Below the pieces are notes generated by a model that was not told the DNA's origin, did no database searches, and saw only the letters and a list, made by a program, of their open reading frames with translations. 59,840 nt of DNA, taken from positions 126,413-186,252 of the forward strand of contig CP070643.1 of NCBI GenBank assembly GCA_020354125.1, written 5' to 3'. Made by a program: the position numbers and the translations under genes. Positions 28,726 to 38,500 of the stretch are shown one piece after another (position 1 is the first letter of the stretch; each line of letters opens with the position of its first letter). Origin of the DNA: Betaproteobacteria bacterium (GTDB lineage Bacteria; Pseudomonadota; Gammaproteobacteria; Burkholderiales; Eutrophovitaceae).

Positions 28726-28784
28726 ACGTTTAACATACTGCGTTTTTTTTGTGATACTGCGCAGGTCTCGTTTGCTGCGCTGTT

Positions 28785-30110
28785 TTAGTTTATTGCTTTT
28801 TGCAGCTCACGCTGCTGCTGTTGGACGAAGGCCTGCAAATCGGGATTCAGTGTTCCGATCGCAGCGGCAGATGCAAATGCCTGCTGTGCTTGTTCGCGCT
28901 CGCCCAGCTCGCGCAAACTGATTCCAAGCCCCATCAGCCAGACGGGATTCCTCGGCATCAGTGCCAAAGCGTTGCGATACTGAATGACGGCCTGTTCATG
29001 GCGCTGGGCGCGCTGCAAGACCGCCGCCATGAAAGACAGGAAATTGGCATCGGTTCCGGCATAGGAGCTGACGCGATCCAGCGTTTCGACCGCAGTCTCC
29101 AGGTCACCGCGCTCGACCTGAAGCCTCGCCAGCACCATGGCCAGCGTCGGTTGGCGCGGATTGACTTCCAGCGATTCATTCAGTACGTCCTCGGCGTCTT
29201 GGAGACGTCCGGCATCGATGAGCATGCCAATGAGCGCCTGCTGCGCGGCGACATGCGAGCGATCTTCATCGATGGCCAACTGAAACTGCGACTCGGCCTC
29301 CTCCAGCTGCCCGCGGCGAAGACTGGCAACACCGTCACGAAACGCGATTTCAGCGCGCTCGTAGGAGGTGAGATCGCGGGCTTGCTTCTCGATTTGGCTC
29401 GCCGGGAGGTCCACCGGAATAACGATTTCCTCGAGCGGCTCTTCCTTCACTACGGCCACCTTTGAGCCGTCTTCTTTTGCTACCGGGCGCGCCTTCGCGG
29501 CAGGCTGCTTCGTCGCTGACTCATTTTGCGTCTGCTTGACAGCTTGCTGCTGCTTGCGTGGCGCGGCAGAGTGATCGGTTGTCGCAAGCTTGTTCAGCGC
29601 CTTATCGGTCGATGTCTTCGCTGTCGGCTTCACCGGTTCTTTGTTAACCGGTTCTTTCTTGACTGCCGCTTTCTTAGCACGGTCTTTGTTCACCGCCGCG
29701 AGCTTGGCGTTGCTCGAAGCGGCCGGCGTTCGCGATGCGCTAGTCGGCAACATCGTCAGTTCACCAGACAACTGAAAGACCGGCACCATCAGTGCTGCCT
29801 CGACGCGCGCCGGTACATGCTCGACAGGCTGCGGTTGCCGCACCGGTATCGCCGCGGTCGCTACCGGTGACGAATTGTCGCGTCCCGCCCATAGTCGAGC
29901 CGGGAAATCCTTGAACGCGGCACCGCTTGACCAAAGAACTAGCGCCACCACTGCTGCCCCACATACGGCGATCAGCCAACCCGCGGCTTTTCGTCGCTTG
30001 TTGCTGTCCTGTGTCGCAACCGGTCGGATCTCACCCGAATACTGCGAATCTGGCGATGGTTCGGCACCGCGCTCGTCGAGATCCTTCAATACCCGATTGA
30101 TCAGACTCAT
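28785..30110 (-). CDS. mshN: MSHA biogenesis protein MshN (TPR protein)
   Basis: This is the last gene of the msh locus. The 441-aa protein begins SLINRVLKDLDERG, which matches the start of MshN proteins, has one membrane helix near residues 44-62 (AAGWLIAVCGAAVVALVLW), a long Ala/Lys/Pro/Thr-rich linker, and a C-terminal TPR region (AEIAFRDGVASLRRGQLEEAESQFQLAI onward). It should be anchored in the inner membrane with the TPR part in the periplasm, probably as a pilus assembly scaffold. It overlaps mshM by ATGA. The linker contains a 15-bp periodic repeat. Confidence 0.87.
   Translation of the reverse strand: MSLINRVLKDLDERGAEPSPDSQYSGEIRPVATQDSNKRRKAAGWLIAVCGAAVVALVLWSSGAAFKDFPARLWAGRDNSSPVATAAIPVRQPQPVEHVPARVEAALMVPVFQLSGELTMLPTSASRTPAASSNAKLAAVNKDRAKKAAVKKEPVNKEPVKPTAKTSTDKALNKLATTDHSAAPRKQQQAVKQTQNESATKQPAAKARPVAKEDGSKVAVVKEEPLEEIVIPVDLPASQIEKQARDLTSYERAEIAFRDGVASLRRGQLEEAESQFQLAIDEDRSHVAAQQALIGMLIDAGRLQDAEDVLNESLEVNPRQPTLAMVLARLQVERGDLETAVETLDRVSSYAGTDANFLSFMAAVLQRAQRHEQAVIQYRNALALMPRNPVWLMGLGISLRELGEREQAQQAFASAAAIGTLNPDLQAFVQQQQRELQKAIN
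29631..29690 (-). repeat. 15-bp periodic repeat in the mshN linker
   Basis: Four 15-base units (29631-29645, 29646-29660, 29661-29675 and 29676-29690) each end in CTTTCTT or CTTTGTT on the plus strand. The first two are almost identical (ACCGGTTCTTT shared). They encode related lysine-rich five-residue blocks such as EPVNK and AAVKK. The outer units have diverged. Confidence 0.7.
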
Positions 30111-31000
30111 ACGACGTAGAGCCAGGCAGCAACGCCGGCAATGGCCGCCGATGCCAAGGCCAGGCCGCCGAGCGGTAGATTGGTACCCTGAACCGCCGCC
30201 GGCGTGTCGTGCACGGCGCGCAGCACGTGCTGGCGTGATACCCGCGGTTTGCCCTCACCATAGGCGGCAAGCAAAGACTTGTGGGCCACGACGTTGATTA
30301 GACGAGGCACTCCACCAGTGTGCTTGTATAACGCCGCCAATGCACCCGAACTAAACAAATGCTCGCCGGAATAACCGGCCACTCGCAGGCGATGCGATAC
30401 GTACTGACTGGTTTCGTTGGCTGACAAGCCGCTGAGTTGGTGCTGGAATGCAATGCGCTGGTTCAACTGCCGGATCGACGGCTGTGCCAGCTTTTGATCC
30501 AGCTCCGGTTGGCCGAACATCACCACTTGTACCAGCTTGCGCTTTTCCGTTTCCAGATTCGACAACAAGCGCAGCGCTTCGAGCGTTTCAACGGGCAGAG
30601 CCTGCGCCTCGTCGAGGAAAATAATCACCCGCTTGTTCTGCCTCGCGAATCCAAGCAAGGCGTGATTCACCGCCTTGATCAAGTGGTGCTGGTCAGCCTG
30701 CCGGTCAACCTCTGCTCCCAGCTCTTCAGCGATGGCAAGCAGCAAGCCGCGCAAATCGAGCATCGGGTTGGGAATGTAGGCAGCGACATAGTCGTCCCCT
30801 AGTGTCGACAGAAAGCGGCGGCACAGTAATGTCTTTCCCATGCCAACGTCGCCGGTGATCTTGATGAAGCCTTCGCCGCTGGCGCTTGCCACCAGCAGGA
30901 CGTTCAGTGCTTCCTGATGCGAGGCACCGGAAAATGCGAAGGTGGTGTCGGGCGTCAATCCGAACGGCGGTTCACGCAGGCCGAAATGAGCGCGGTACAT
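30107..31000 (-). CDS. mshM: MSHA biogenesis ATPase MshM (ExeA-like)
   Basis: The 297-aa AAA ATPase belongs to the ExeA/GspA group. It begins MYRAHFGLREPPFGLTPDT, typical for the family, with Walker A GDVGMGKT and Walker B VIIFLDEAQALP, sensor QVVMFGQPELDQKL and the arginine-containing RQLNQRIAFQHQL. The C terminus has a single hydrophobic helix (GLALASAAIAGVAAWLYVV), so it is probably tethered to the inner membrane. Relatives help secretins or peptidoglycan-spanning assemblies form, which fits its place next to mshL. A strong ribosome site AAGGAGG lies upstream of ATG 31000. Confidence 0.92.
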   Translation of the reverse strand: MYRAHFGLREPPFGLTPDTTFAFSGASHQEALNVLLVASASGEGFIKITGDVGMGKTLLCRRFLSTLGDDYVAAYIPNPMLDLRGLLLAIAEELGAEVDRQADQHHLIKAVNHALLGFARQNKRVIIFLDEAQALPVETLEALRLLSNLETEKRKLVQVVMFGQPELDQKLAQPSIRQLNQRIAFQHQLSGLSANETSQYVSHRLRVAGYSGEHLFSSGALAALYKHTGGVPRLINVVAHKSLLAAYGEGKPRVSRQHVLRAVHDTPAAVQGTNLPLGGLALASAAIAGVAAWLYVV

Positions 31001-31052
31001 CTCCTAGCCTCCTTTACGCTTGACGCGAGTGCAGCCTTCGATGCCAGCGCAG

Positions 31053-32861
31053 TTATTTCGTGCCGGATTCAACAGCAGTCCCGCCGCGTCGCCCAAACTT
31101 TTCAATGCGCTGCCTGGTGGCCTCTAGATCGCCCTGCCAATCGGCAGCAGTCTTGATGATGGTCGGCTTCACCAGAATGACCAGCTCGGTTTTCGCCTTT
31201 GCGCTTTGCGAGTTGCCGAACAACGTGCCAACCACCGGCACGTCACCAAAGCCGGGAACCTGGCGACGGTTACGTGCCGTCAACTCGTTCATTAGGCCAC
31301 CGATGGCAACGATCTGACCGCTGTTGACCCGCACGATGGTGTCCGACTCGCTGATTTCACTCGAAGCCAGCGGTATCCTGAACTGCCCGGCGCTGCCCAG
31401 ATCGAGGTCCTTGGTAATTTCAGTTACTCGACTGACAGAGGGATGAATGTGCAAGGTGATGATGTCGTTGTCGTCGATCTGCGGCGTCACATCCAACGCC
31501 ACACCGGAAAAGAAAGGTTGCGTCGTGATAGTCGGCGACTGCGTACTGGTGGTTCCGGTGAAAGTCACGTTCGAGGTAACGTTGGTCACGAAAAATTCAT
31601 CGGTTCCGACTTTGAGAACCGCTTTCTGATTGTTCAGAGTCGCGATACGCGGGCTCGATAACACCGACAAATCTCCCTGGGTTTCCAGGAAGGAAATCAA
31701 CGCGGCGAAGCTGTTGGTCTGGAACGCCAGGCCAAGCAGCGTGCCAGGCGTTCCGACACCGGCACTAAAGAAACCCGGCCGGCCCGGTTGGGACTCGAGG
31801 ATGGAATTCGCCTTTAGCGTGCCGTCGTCATTGCGCGCCGTGAACGCACTGACGGGGCCAGTCGTCGAAAGAGATGCCCCGGGGGTCAGCACGCCGCCGG
31901 CAAAGTTACTGTTGTTCCCGCTGTCGAAGGCTGCCCAGTTCACACCAGTCTGCGTGCCATCGGTCAGGCGCACTTCGATAATCTTGGCCTCCAGCATGAC
32001 CTGGCGCTCGACGACCACCTCCATTTTCTCGAGCAGCTCGGCTACGCTGCGCAACTCGGCGGGAAGAGCGCGTACCACGATGACGCCGGCCTGTGGGCTG
32101 GCAACAACGTTGCGACCGCCCTCAGTGCCGATCATTGCTTTGATCGCAGTGGCGATCTCGGACCACAGGTCGTTGTCCAGTGAAGTCTTCACGCTACTAC
32201 TCTTGAGTGACTCGCTGACTGCGCCGGCTATAGCCGCCACCGTGGTCCCGCCTTGTGTGCCACCGCGGGTCGAGTCGGAAATGGCTCCGGAGCTAATCCG
32301 AACCTCGGTTTCACCTTTCCGTTGCGACACCAGATAATTCACCTGATAGACGCGGGTCTGGAGGCCGATCGGCTTGATCGTGATGCGCGTCCCGGCCACG
32401 CCGTACTCGTAACCATAGACCTCGCGAATCGTCTCGAGCGCTTCGAAGACGGTGACACTCTTCAGGTTAATCGAGATCGGCTCCTTGACGCCGGGGTGCA
32501 CCACCATGCTGTAAGGCGTGCCTTCGACGAGGGCGAGAAAAACCTGATTGGCCGGGGCCTTGCTAACTTGCAGATCAAACGTTGGTTCGATCGGCTGACC
32601 ATCGACCCGCGGCATTTCAACCGTGATCGGCGGCAGTAATGCATCACTCACCGCCTGCGGCTGCTGCGCCGGAATTTGCGATGCCGCCGCTTGGTCCATC
32701 TGTTCTTTTGCCGTTTCAAAGTCCAGCGGCGGCGGCGCGATCGCCGCACATGAGGTCAAAACAGCCAGCGACGCCGCAGCAAACAATCGCTGACCGATTG
32801 GCCACCGTGTCAGTGCGCTCACCGACTGCCGGTCAAGCAATGTTGCCGTTAACTCGCTCAT
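31053..32861 (-). CDS. mshL: MSHA secretin MshL
   Basis: MshL forms the outer-membrane channel for the pilus. The 602-aa protein has a lipoprotein signal (LFAAASLAVLTSCA), so secretin assembly may rely on its own lipid anchor. A short STN/secretin N domain follows (VFEALETIREVYGYEYG), then an N1-like domain, and the C-terminal secretin beta-barrel with SVLSSPRIATLNNQKAVLKVG, VGTDEFFV, SGVALDVTPQIDDNDIITLHIHP and VPGFGDVPVVGTLFGN. The final VELVILVKPTI-like strand TELVILVKPTII is typical. It overlaps mshK by ATGA. Confidence 0.95.
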   Translation of the reverse strand: MSELTATLLDRQSVSALTRWPIGQRLFAAASLAVLTSCAAIAPPPLDFETAKEQMDQAAASQIPAQQPQAVSDALLPPITVEMPRVDGQPIEPTFDLQVSKAPANQVFLALVEGTPYSMVVHPGVKEPISINLKSVTVFEALETIREVYGYEYGVAGTRITIKPIGLQTRVYQVNYLVSQRKGETEVRISSGAISDSTRGGTQGGTTVAAIAGAVSESLKSSSVKTSLDNDLWSEIATAIKAMIGTEGGRNVVASPQAGVIVVRALPAELRSVAELLEKMEVVVERQVMLEAKIIEVRLTDGTQTGVNWAAFDSGNNSNFAGGVLTPGASLSTTGPVSAFTARNDDGTLKANSILESQPGRPGFFSAGVGTPGTLLGLAFQTNSFAALISFLETQGDLSVLSSPRIATLNNQKAVLKVGTDEFFVTNVTSNVTFTGTTSTQSPTITTQPFFSGVALDVTPQIDDNDIITLHIHPSVSRVTEITKDLDLGSAGQFRIPLASSEISESDTIVRVNSGQIVAIGGLMNELTARNRRQVPGFGDVPVVGTLFGNSQSAKAKTELVILVKPTIIKTAADWQGDLEATRQRIEKFGRRGGTAVESGTK

Positions 32862-33238
32862 TCGCGATCTTTTGTCTTTTCTGGCAGCTTCGCCACCGTT
32901 GCGGCGACCTTGCTCACGGCCGGGTACAAGTGCAATGTGCGCGTTCCTTTCGAACCTTTCATCACCACTTCGGCTTCGCGTATTTCGACCAGCCGGTAAC
33001 CATCCATCGTGTCGCCAATCGACATGACGCGACCGCTGATCACCACCGTGCGCCGCTGCGGCGAGATCAACACGGTCTGCAGCGTCATTGACTTGCGTAC
33101 AGCCGGTTTACCAGCCGCTTTCGACACCACAAACGCGCCGGGTGGCGGTCGCGTCGGATCGCGTAGCGGTTGCGTCGCCGACGTAAGAGAAAACAATGCA
33201 AGTGTCAGACCAGCAGCTAGCGGACCGATTATTCGCAT
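32858..33238 (-). CDS. mshK: MSHA biogenesis protein MshK
   Basis: The 126-aa product from ATG 33238 (overlapping the mshJ stop as TGATG) has a signal peptide (IIGPLAAGLTLALFSLTSA) and then LRDPTRPP, a motif common to MshK and PilP-like periplasmic proteins. The compact beta domain follows with LQTVLISPQRRTVVISGRVMSIGD. By position and motif it would connect the inner-membrane platform to the secretin. A longer start at 33349 overlaps mshJ and is unlikely. Confidence 0.83.
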   Translation of the reverse strand: MRIIGPLAAGLTLALFSLTSATQPLRDPTRPPPGAFVVSKAAGKPAVRKSMTLQTVLISPQRRTVVISGRVMSIGDTMDGYRLVEIREAEVVMKGSKGTRTLHLYPAVSKVAATVAKLPEKTKDRE

Positions 33239-33897
33239 CACACCACCAACCAGTCTTCGTCCAGCGAGAGGGTGAATACCGTCACCGTGATACGGACTGC
33301 CGGATAGTCTGTCGCGTCCATTGACGCTTGCGACCAGAACATTTGCCAAGGCAACCCTTCGAGCCGGCCCAGATACTCCAGCATGTCGAGGTAGCGACCC
33401 TGCAGCGTAATTTCGATGCCGTGCTTATAGACGTTGGCGCCATCATCGGTCTGTTTGCCGTCAATCAGATGCGAAACGGGCAGGGTCTTCAATCCGACCA
33501 GCGTCACCCCTTTGTCACGCAAAAGCATCTTCTGCAGAATTTCCGCCATCTGTTCCGGCTCGATAAGGCCGCGATTGAGCCCCTGCATCTGCTCGTCGAG
33601 GCTACGCGTTTCCTTCGACAATGTGGCGATGCGCTTGCGCGCCCGGGCATCCGGATCCTCAGCCAATTGCCGCATAATCACCTCGGCCTGCGCCTTGGCC
33701 ATCGCAGCGTCGCTCTGCGCCTTGACGATTTCCTTGCTGAGCAGGCGCTGTCGCGCCAGGGAAGAGTCAGCAAGCGAAAAACCCAGAATCAGAATGACGG
33801 CGAGCCCGCCGCCGAGCAAAATGCCTCGCTCGCGCCTCGTCAAACTGGCAAAGCGTTGTTCGAGTTCACGCCATTGCTGCATTATCTGCTGCTTCAT
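33238..33897 (-). CDS. mshJ: MSHA biogenesis protein MshJ (PilO/GspM-like)
   Basis: The 219-aa protein has a short cytoplasmic N terminus, one membrane helix (GILLGGGLAVILILGFSLA), a coiled-coil stretch (residues about 45-100) and a small periplasmic ferredoxin-like domain with YKHGIEITLQGRYLDMLEYLGRLEGLPWQMFW, matching the PilO/GspM fold. It would pair with the PilN-like protein encoded just upstream in the inner-membrane alignment complex. ATG 33897 overlaps the previous stop. Confidence 0.88.
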   Translation of the reverse strand: MKQQIMQQWRELEQRFASLTRRERGILLGGGLAVILILGFSLADSSLARQRLLSKEIVKAQSDAAMAKAQAEVIMRQLAEDPDARARKRIATLSKETRSLDEQMQGLNRGLIEPEQMAEILQKMLLRDKGVTLVGLKTLPVSHLIDGKQTDDGANVYKHGIEITLQGRYLDMLEYLGRLEGLPWQMFWSQASMDATDYPAVRITVTVFTLSLDEDWLVV

Positions 33898-34541
33898 TGC
33901 CTCCCCCTGGAGTCGGCAGCAGCAACTGACGACAGCGTCGAGAGTCGGAACTCGATGTACTTCGCCTGTGCCTGTACAGCCGCCTCCGCAGATACCGGCC
34001 GACGCATCTCCAGTTCGGCGAAGGCGTGCCCGCGCATCACTTCCTCACGGTTCAGGCGCCGCAAATAGTTCGGCACCAGTTCAGGACGCATGGCGCGGCC
34101 TTCGAGTACAACATCCTGGCCCGCGTTGGCGACCTTCAGGCCAGTCAGCCACAGCCCGGAGAAAGACTGGCGCGCGAAAGCCGCCAAATGTGCCGAAAAT
34201 CCGCGCGTGTCGCCAATAACTCCACCCCGCAAAGTCGACATCACTTCTTTGCGGCTGGCCAACGCTGCTTCCAGCCGGTGCACCTCGGCCGCCAATTCGG
34301 GATTCGCTTTGCGAGCTGCAAGCTGCGCCGCCAATCGCGTCATATCGGCTTGTGCCGCATCGCGCTCAGCGGCCGTCTGCGCCAGTTTGTGCTCTAGATT
34401 GCTGCTGCGCAGCGTCAAGGCCAGCATGACTACGATCACCAAGCCAAGCGCAGCACCCCAGGCGGCCACTGCTCCCGGGAACGACAACAGATCGCGTTTG
34501 CGCTCAAAAGCCGGGTTGTAGAGGTTGATCTGTTGGCTCAA
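33894..34541 (-). CDS. PilN-like MSHA biogenesis protein (second MshI)
   Basis: The 215-aa protein begins MSQQINLYNPAF, the N-terminal motif by which PilN-like proteins bind the PilM actin-fold partner, then one membrane helix (AAWGAALGLVIVVMLALTL), a coiled coil and a periplasmic ferredoxin-like domain (WLTGLKVANAGQDVVLEGRAM). Its partner should be the MshI/PilM-like protein encoded immediately upstream, with which it overlaps by ATGA. In some species this gene is called a second mshI. Confidence 0.88.
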   Translation of the reverse strand: MSQQINLYNPAFERKRDLLSFPGAVAAWGAALGLVIVVMLALTLRSSNLEHKLAQTAAERDAAQADMTRLAAQLAARKANPELAAEVHRLEAALASRKEVMSTLRGGVIGDTRGFSAHLAAFARQSFSGLWLTGLKVANAGQDVVLEGRAMRPELVPNYLRRLNREEVMRGHAFAELEMRRPVSAEAAVQAQAKYIEFRLSTLSSVAAADSRGRQ

Positions 34542-35473
34542 GTCGACATCTCTTCTCGCAGTGCAGCACCGATGGTCAGGAACTGTTCAGCCTGCATATC
34601 GCGCGAGGCGAGGTCAGGCACCTGCGAGATATCCATGCAGTTCTCCAGTCGCGCCTCTTCGATCTCGACATAGAGGCTCTCGGACAATTGGCCATGCAGT
34701 CCGATGTCTTCCGGCAACGGCGCAAGGACAAGTTTGCTAACGGGCAGATAACTGAACTGCCGGTCAAAATGATCAAGTGACCGTTGCACTTCAAGCACAA
34801 CGCGCTCCAGCAACTGATTGCGCAACTCTCCCTCCGCGGTTTGCAACTGGGATAAGCCAACATCGATCGAGCGGGCCAGATACAACTCTCCGCCAGCGGA
34901 AAAGGTGAGCAAACCGCGTTCAGGTGCCAGATTCAACATCGCCAAGGCTCTTTCGGGCGTCTCGAACATGGCCGCCATATTGCGCTGAGCCATCTCCGGG
35001 ATATCGATCGCCTTGAGAGACAACTTGGCGTCGGAAAACAACGCCATACGCTCGGCGATCAGTTCGTTACGCGCGGCCACGGCGTACACCGACCTGCCGC
35101 GGGTCGGTGCATTCGGATCGGCCGGCACCGAAAAAACGTCGACTGTCGCGGCGTCAGGCGGATAGTCCAGCACGTCTTTGAGACGCCAGCGCACCGCAGA
35201 CTTGAGCTCCGCTTCAGGTACCTCCGGCGCTTCCATCACCTGCAACTGATAGTCGCCTTCGGGCATCAGCGTCACGCAAGGGATACGGGCCAGGTGGTAA
35301 TCGCGCCTCAGGCGCGCCAAGGTCTCCGCATCGGTCTCTTCCCGGGGTAACGATGCGCAGAGGTCGATCACCGGTTGCGCATTGCTACCGCGTTGCACTC
35401 GCGCAACGTCGACCCGGCCACTCTGAAAACACACGGCAACTGCACCGCGTCCAGAAGCCAGTTTTCGCATCAT
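34538..35473 (-). CDS. mshI: MSHA biogenesis protein MshI (PilM-like)
   Basis: The 311-aa soluble protein resembles the PilM/GspL cytoplasmic actin fold: VAVCFQSGRVDVARVQ at the N terminus, VTLMPEGDYQLQVMEAPEVPEAELKSAVRWRLKDVLDYPP, and a glycine-rich SAGGELYLAR strand. It lacks a membrane helix, so it would bind the N terminus of the PilN-like protein. It begins the second half of the locus (I to N). A well-formed promoter lies 35 bases upstream, at the joint with mshQ. Two adjacent ATG codons (35473 and 35470) could serve as start. Confidence 0.86.
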   Translation of the reverse strand: MMRKLASGRGAVAVCFQSGRVDVARVQRGSNAQPVIDLCASLPREETDAETLARLRRDYHLARIPCVTLMPEGDYQLQVMEAPEVPEAELKSAVRWRLKDVLDYPPDAATVDVFSVPADPNAPTRGRSVYAVAARNELIAERMALFSDAKLSLKAIDIPEMAQRNMAAMFETPERALAMLNLAPERGLLTFSAGGELYLARSIDVGLSQLQTAEGELRNQLLERVVLEVQRSLDHFDRQFSYLPVSKLVLAPLPEDIGLHGQLSESLYVEIEEARLENCMDISQVPDLASRDMQAEQFLTIGAALREEMST

Positions 35474-35507
35474 AATGAAAACATCTCAAAACTTCTTAAG
35501 TAACACG

Positions 35508-35536
35508 AAAATACCGCAATAACTCATTGTCGTCAA
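35508..35536 (-). promoter_or_regulatory. Sigma-70-type promoter for mshI to mshN
   Basis: On the minus strand TTGACG (35536-35531) and TATTTT (35513-35508) are separated by exactly 17 bases. The expected start of transcription is near 35501, about 28 bases before the mshI ATG. The site lies in the 88-base gap between mshQ and mshI. Confidence 0.68.
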
Positions 35537-35561
35537 TGAAGAAATAGGAGCTAAAAACGAC

Positions 35562-38500
35562 TCAATAGTTCTCTTGCAGATAGAGGAACTCGGCAGCGTT
35601 GTTGTAAATGCCGAAAGTCGCCCTGGCGGTCGGGTCCTGGTCCCAGATAGCCGACCCACCCCAGTTGCCTTGCAGGAAATCAAGTACGCTGGAAGTGGCT
35701 GGCGCTGAGGCGCCGCCCACGGTGGTGCAGGTATTACCCGCCGCTGCGTTGAGGTTGATCTGCAGATCGACGCTGCCATCGTTACCGATTCCGGGTGCTG
35801 CCAACTGCAGCCCCGCCGCCTGCCCGTCGGTCAGCGTGACTGCCCCACTCGGCGCCACCGCGGTTTCGCAGGCGACCAGATTGGTCGAGGGCACGAATGC
35901 GAACGCATTGTCCGAACCACTGAAACTGGTGCAGCTGTCGTCGCCATTTGCGACGAAACCGTTCGCCGTATAGAACTCGGCCTGGACGCGCAGTGGCAGG
36001 GCCAGCCGGCTGGTTCCAGAGGCGTTGAACATGCGCAACCGCCCGAATCGCATTTCCTTGGGTGTCTTGCCGGCAGTCACGGTGGTCCCGGAAAAGAGGA
36101 TGCCGTTGCCCGCGGTGGCCTGTCCGAATTGCACCGGATTCACTGCGGCAACACCGTCAATCTGTGCCACCGTTGTACTGTCCGCATCGATGACGTTAAT
36201 CGCCAGCACGATATCGGCATCGAATGCTCCGATCGGCGTGGCACGCGTGAACTTCAAGCCGGTCCCGGCGCTGAAACTCAGTGTGCCAGTGCCCGCTGGC
36301 GGCGGAGGCGGCGCGGCAATACCGTCACCGTTGTAACGAATCGCCGGATCGATCCCTGGCAAGCCTGCCAAGTCGAGCGACCCGGTCGCCGCCGTGTAGG
36401 ACTTGCCGCTCAGCGATCCCGAGTTAAGCCGGAAAAAATCGCCGCTGTAGTTTTGCGTCGTGCCGCCGGCCTTGTTGCGAGCTGTCACCGCGATCACCGG
36501 CGCCGTTTGGTAGACAAACGGCTCGCCGATGTAGGTGAAGGCATCCTTGCCGGCGACACTGCAACCCGAATCGAACACTGGCGCATTGCGCGTCACGGCA
36601 AAGTCAAACGGCACAAACCGCCCGACGTTGCCGCTCGGCGACCCGGTGACATCACCGGAGCCGAGGTAATTGCTGTCGGCGACACTCGGTGTGAGCGTGA
36701 TGATGCCGACCTCGCCCCAGCTGAAAGTGGTGCCGGTCGCGGTTCCGTTGCTGAACGCACCGAACGCTGACGGATTGGTCAATGCCGGGTTATTGGTCAG
36801 CCCCAGTCCGGCAACGAGATTGGGTGTCAGCAGTACCCCTTCGGCTGAGATCTCCTGGCCGTAATTTGGCGTCGCATTACCGACCTGATTGACCGCCGTG
36901 ACGGTGACGGTGAAATCGTCGCCGGCCCGAATGAAGTAGGGCACGTCGGCCGCGGTCGTGGCGCCCGGATTGACGAATCCGTCACTGGTGCGCTTGATTT
37001 CATTCGGTGCCGTCGATGCAATCACAAAATCAAATGGCGTGACCACCAAGCTGTTGCTCTGCCCGGTCATCAGATTGCTCGAAGAGCCACCGCCTTGCAG
37101 CGGAATGTCATATTGGGCGTGCAGTGAGATAGCACCGACATCCGGGTAAACCATATCGAATGCGGCCTGGCCGTTGGCCCCGAACAGTAGGCTCTTGGTG
37201 GTCCAGGCAGTCGGACCAGTGGCCGGGTTGGCGGCGATCACAGTGCTGCCGCTGTTGATGATGCTGACTTGTTGCCCGGCCTGACAAGTCGTCGGGTTGT
37301 CACAGGTAAACGCCAGATCGACGTCGACACTGGCGCCGTTGCCGAATGCTGAGGGTACGGTGCACACGCCGGTACAGGGCCCGGGCGTAGTACAGCCGCC
37401 GGCACCGGTCTGGATCGCCTGTAGATAGAACGGCCCGTCCGTTACGCCTGCGACCTGGTTCGGAATGGTGTTATTGCCAGCGTCAACAAATCGAAAACCC
37501 GAGGGGACGAACGAAAGATCCTGGTTGTAACCGGCATCGGCCGACGCAGTGCCACTGATGTCGGTCGCTGTGCCGTCCGTGACATCCATGTTTACGGTTT
37601 GCACCCAAGTGTTTTTGTAAGCGAGCACGACCTGGACTTCCGAAGTGCCGAATGCGTAGGTGGCAACGCCATCGTCAGCAACACCGTTGTTCAACGTCCC
37701 CGTTCCCGCGACGATCGCAAAATCACCGTGGTTACCGGCGGCACCGGCGACCCGCGCAGCCGTGATGGTAATGATGCGCGACTCCGCGTTGGCAGCCACG
37801 TGGTTAATGTCATGCGCCGTGATGGTGATGTTCTCTGCCGCGCAGTTCACACCACTGGCGGCATGCTGTACGTAATAATGATCCACCGCTGACAAGCACG
37901 GCCGTGTAGCGTTCATGATTGTCATCACGTCGATCGCCGACATGGTCGCCTCATGAATCTGGACTTCGTCGATCAGCCCTCGGAAGCGACGCGAGCCGCC
38001 GCCAAAGAGCTGGTCTTCGCCAATCTGCAACGGCAGGTTATTGTTGAACAAAGCTGCAGCGTCGGTGCCAGTCGCACTGGCAACGCCGTTTATGTAAATG
38101 GTCTGCTGCCCCAGCGCGAATGTGATCGCAATATGGGTCCAGGTGTTGAGCGGCACGGCGCCTGCACCAGTCGTCAGTTGCGCTGCACCGGTATTCCACC
38201 ACCAGTTCACCTGCCCGGTAGACGTCAAATGGAATTCATAGTTGGTATCCTTCGACAGGATCGTCATCAATCCGCTGGAAGGATAGACGGACGGATTGAC
38301 CCAGGCCGTGACTGTGAGTGCTTCAGTGATATCGAGCAGCGGGTCATCAACCACCTCGATGTAGTCTGTTAGCGGGGCTGGTGGGATGTTGAGCTGCGCA
38401 CCGTTGCAGACCTGCGCCGGAACAGGAGTCGCGGCACCGATTGCAGTGCCGTTCAGGCCGTTTGGCGAACTATCCAATACTTCACCAGGTGTGCCATTCC

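Noticed and set aside
28743..28750. Run of eight T residues between comF and mshN as a terminator
   Set aside because: No stable stem lies just upstream on the plus strand.
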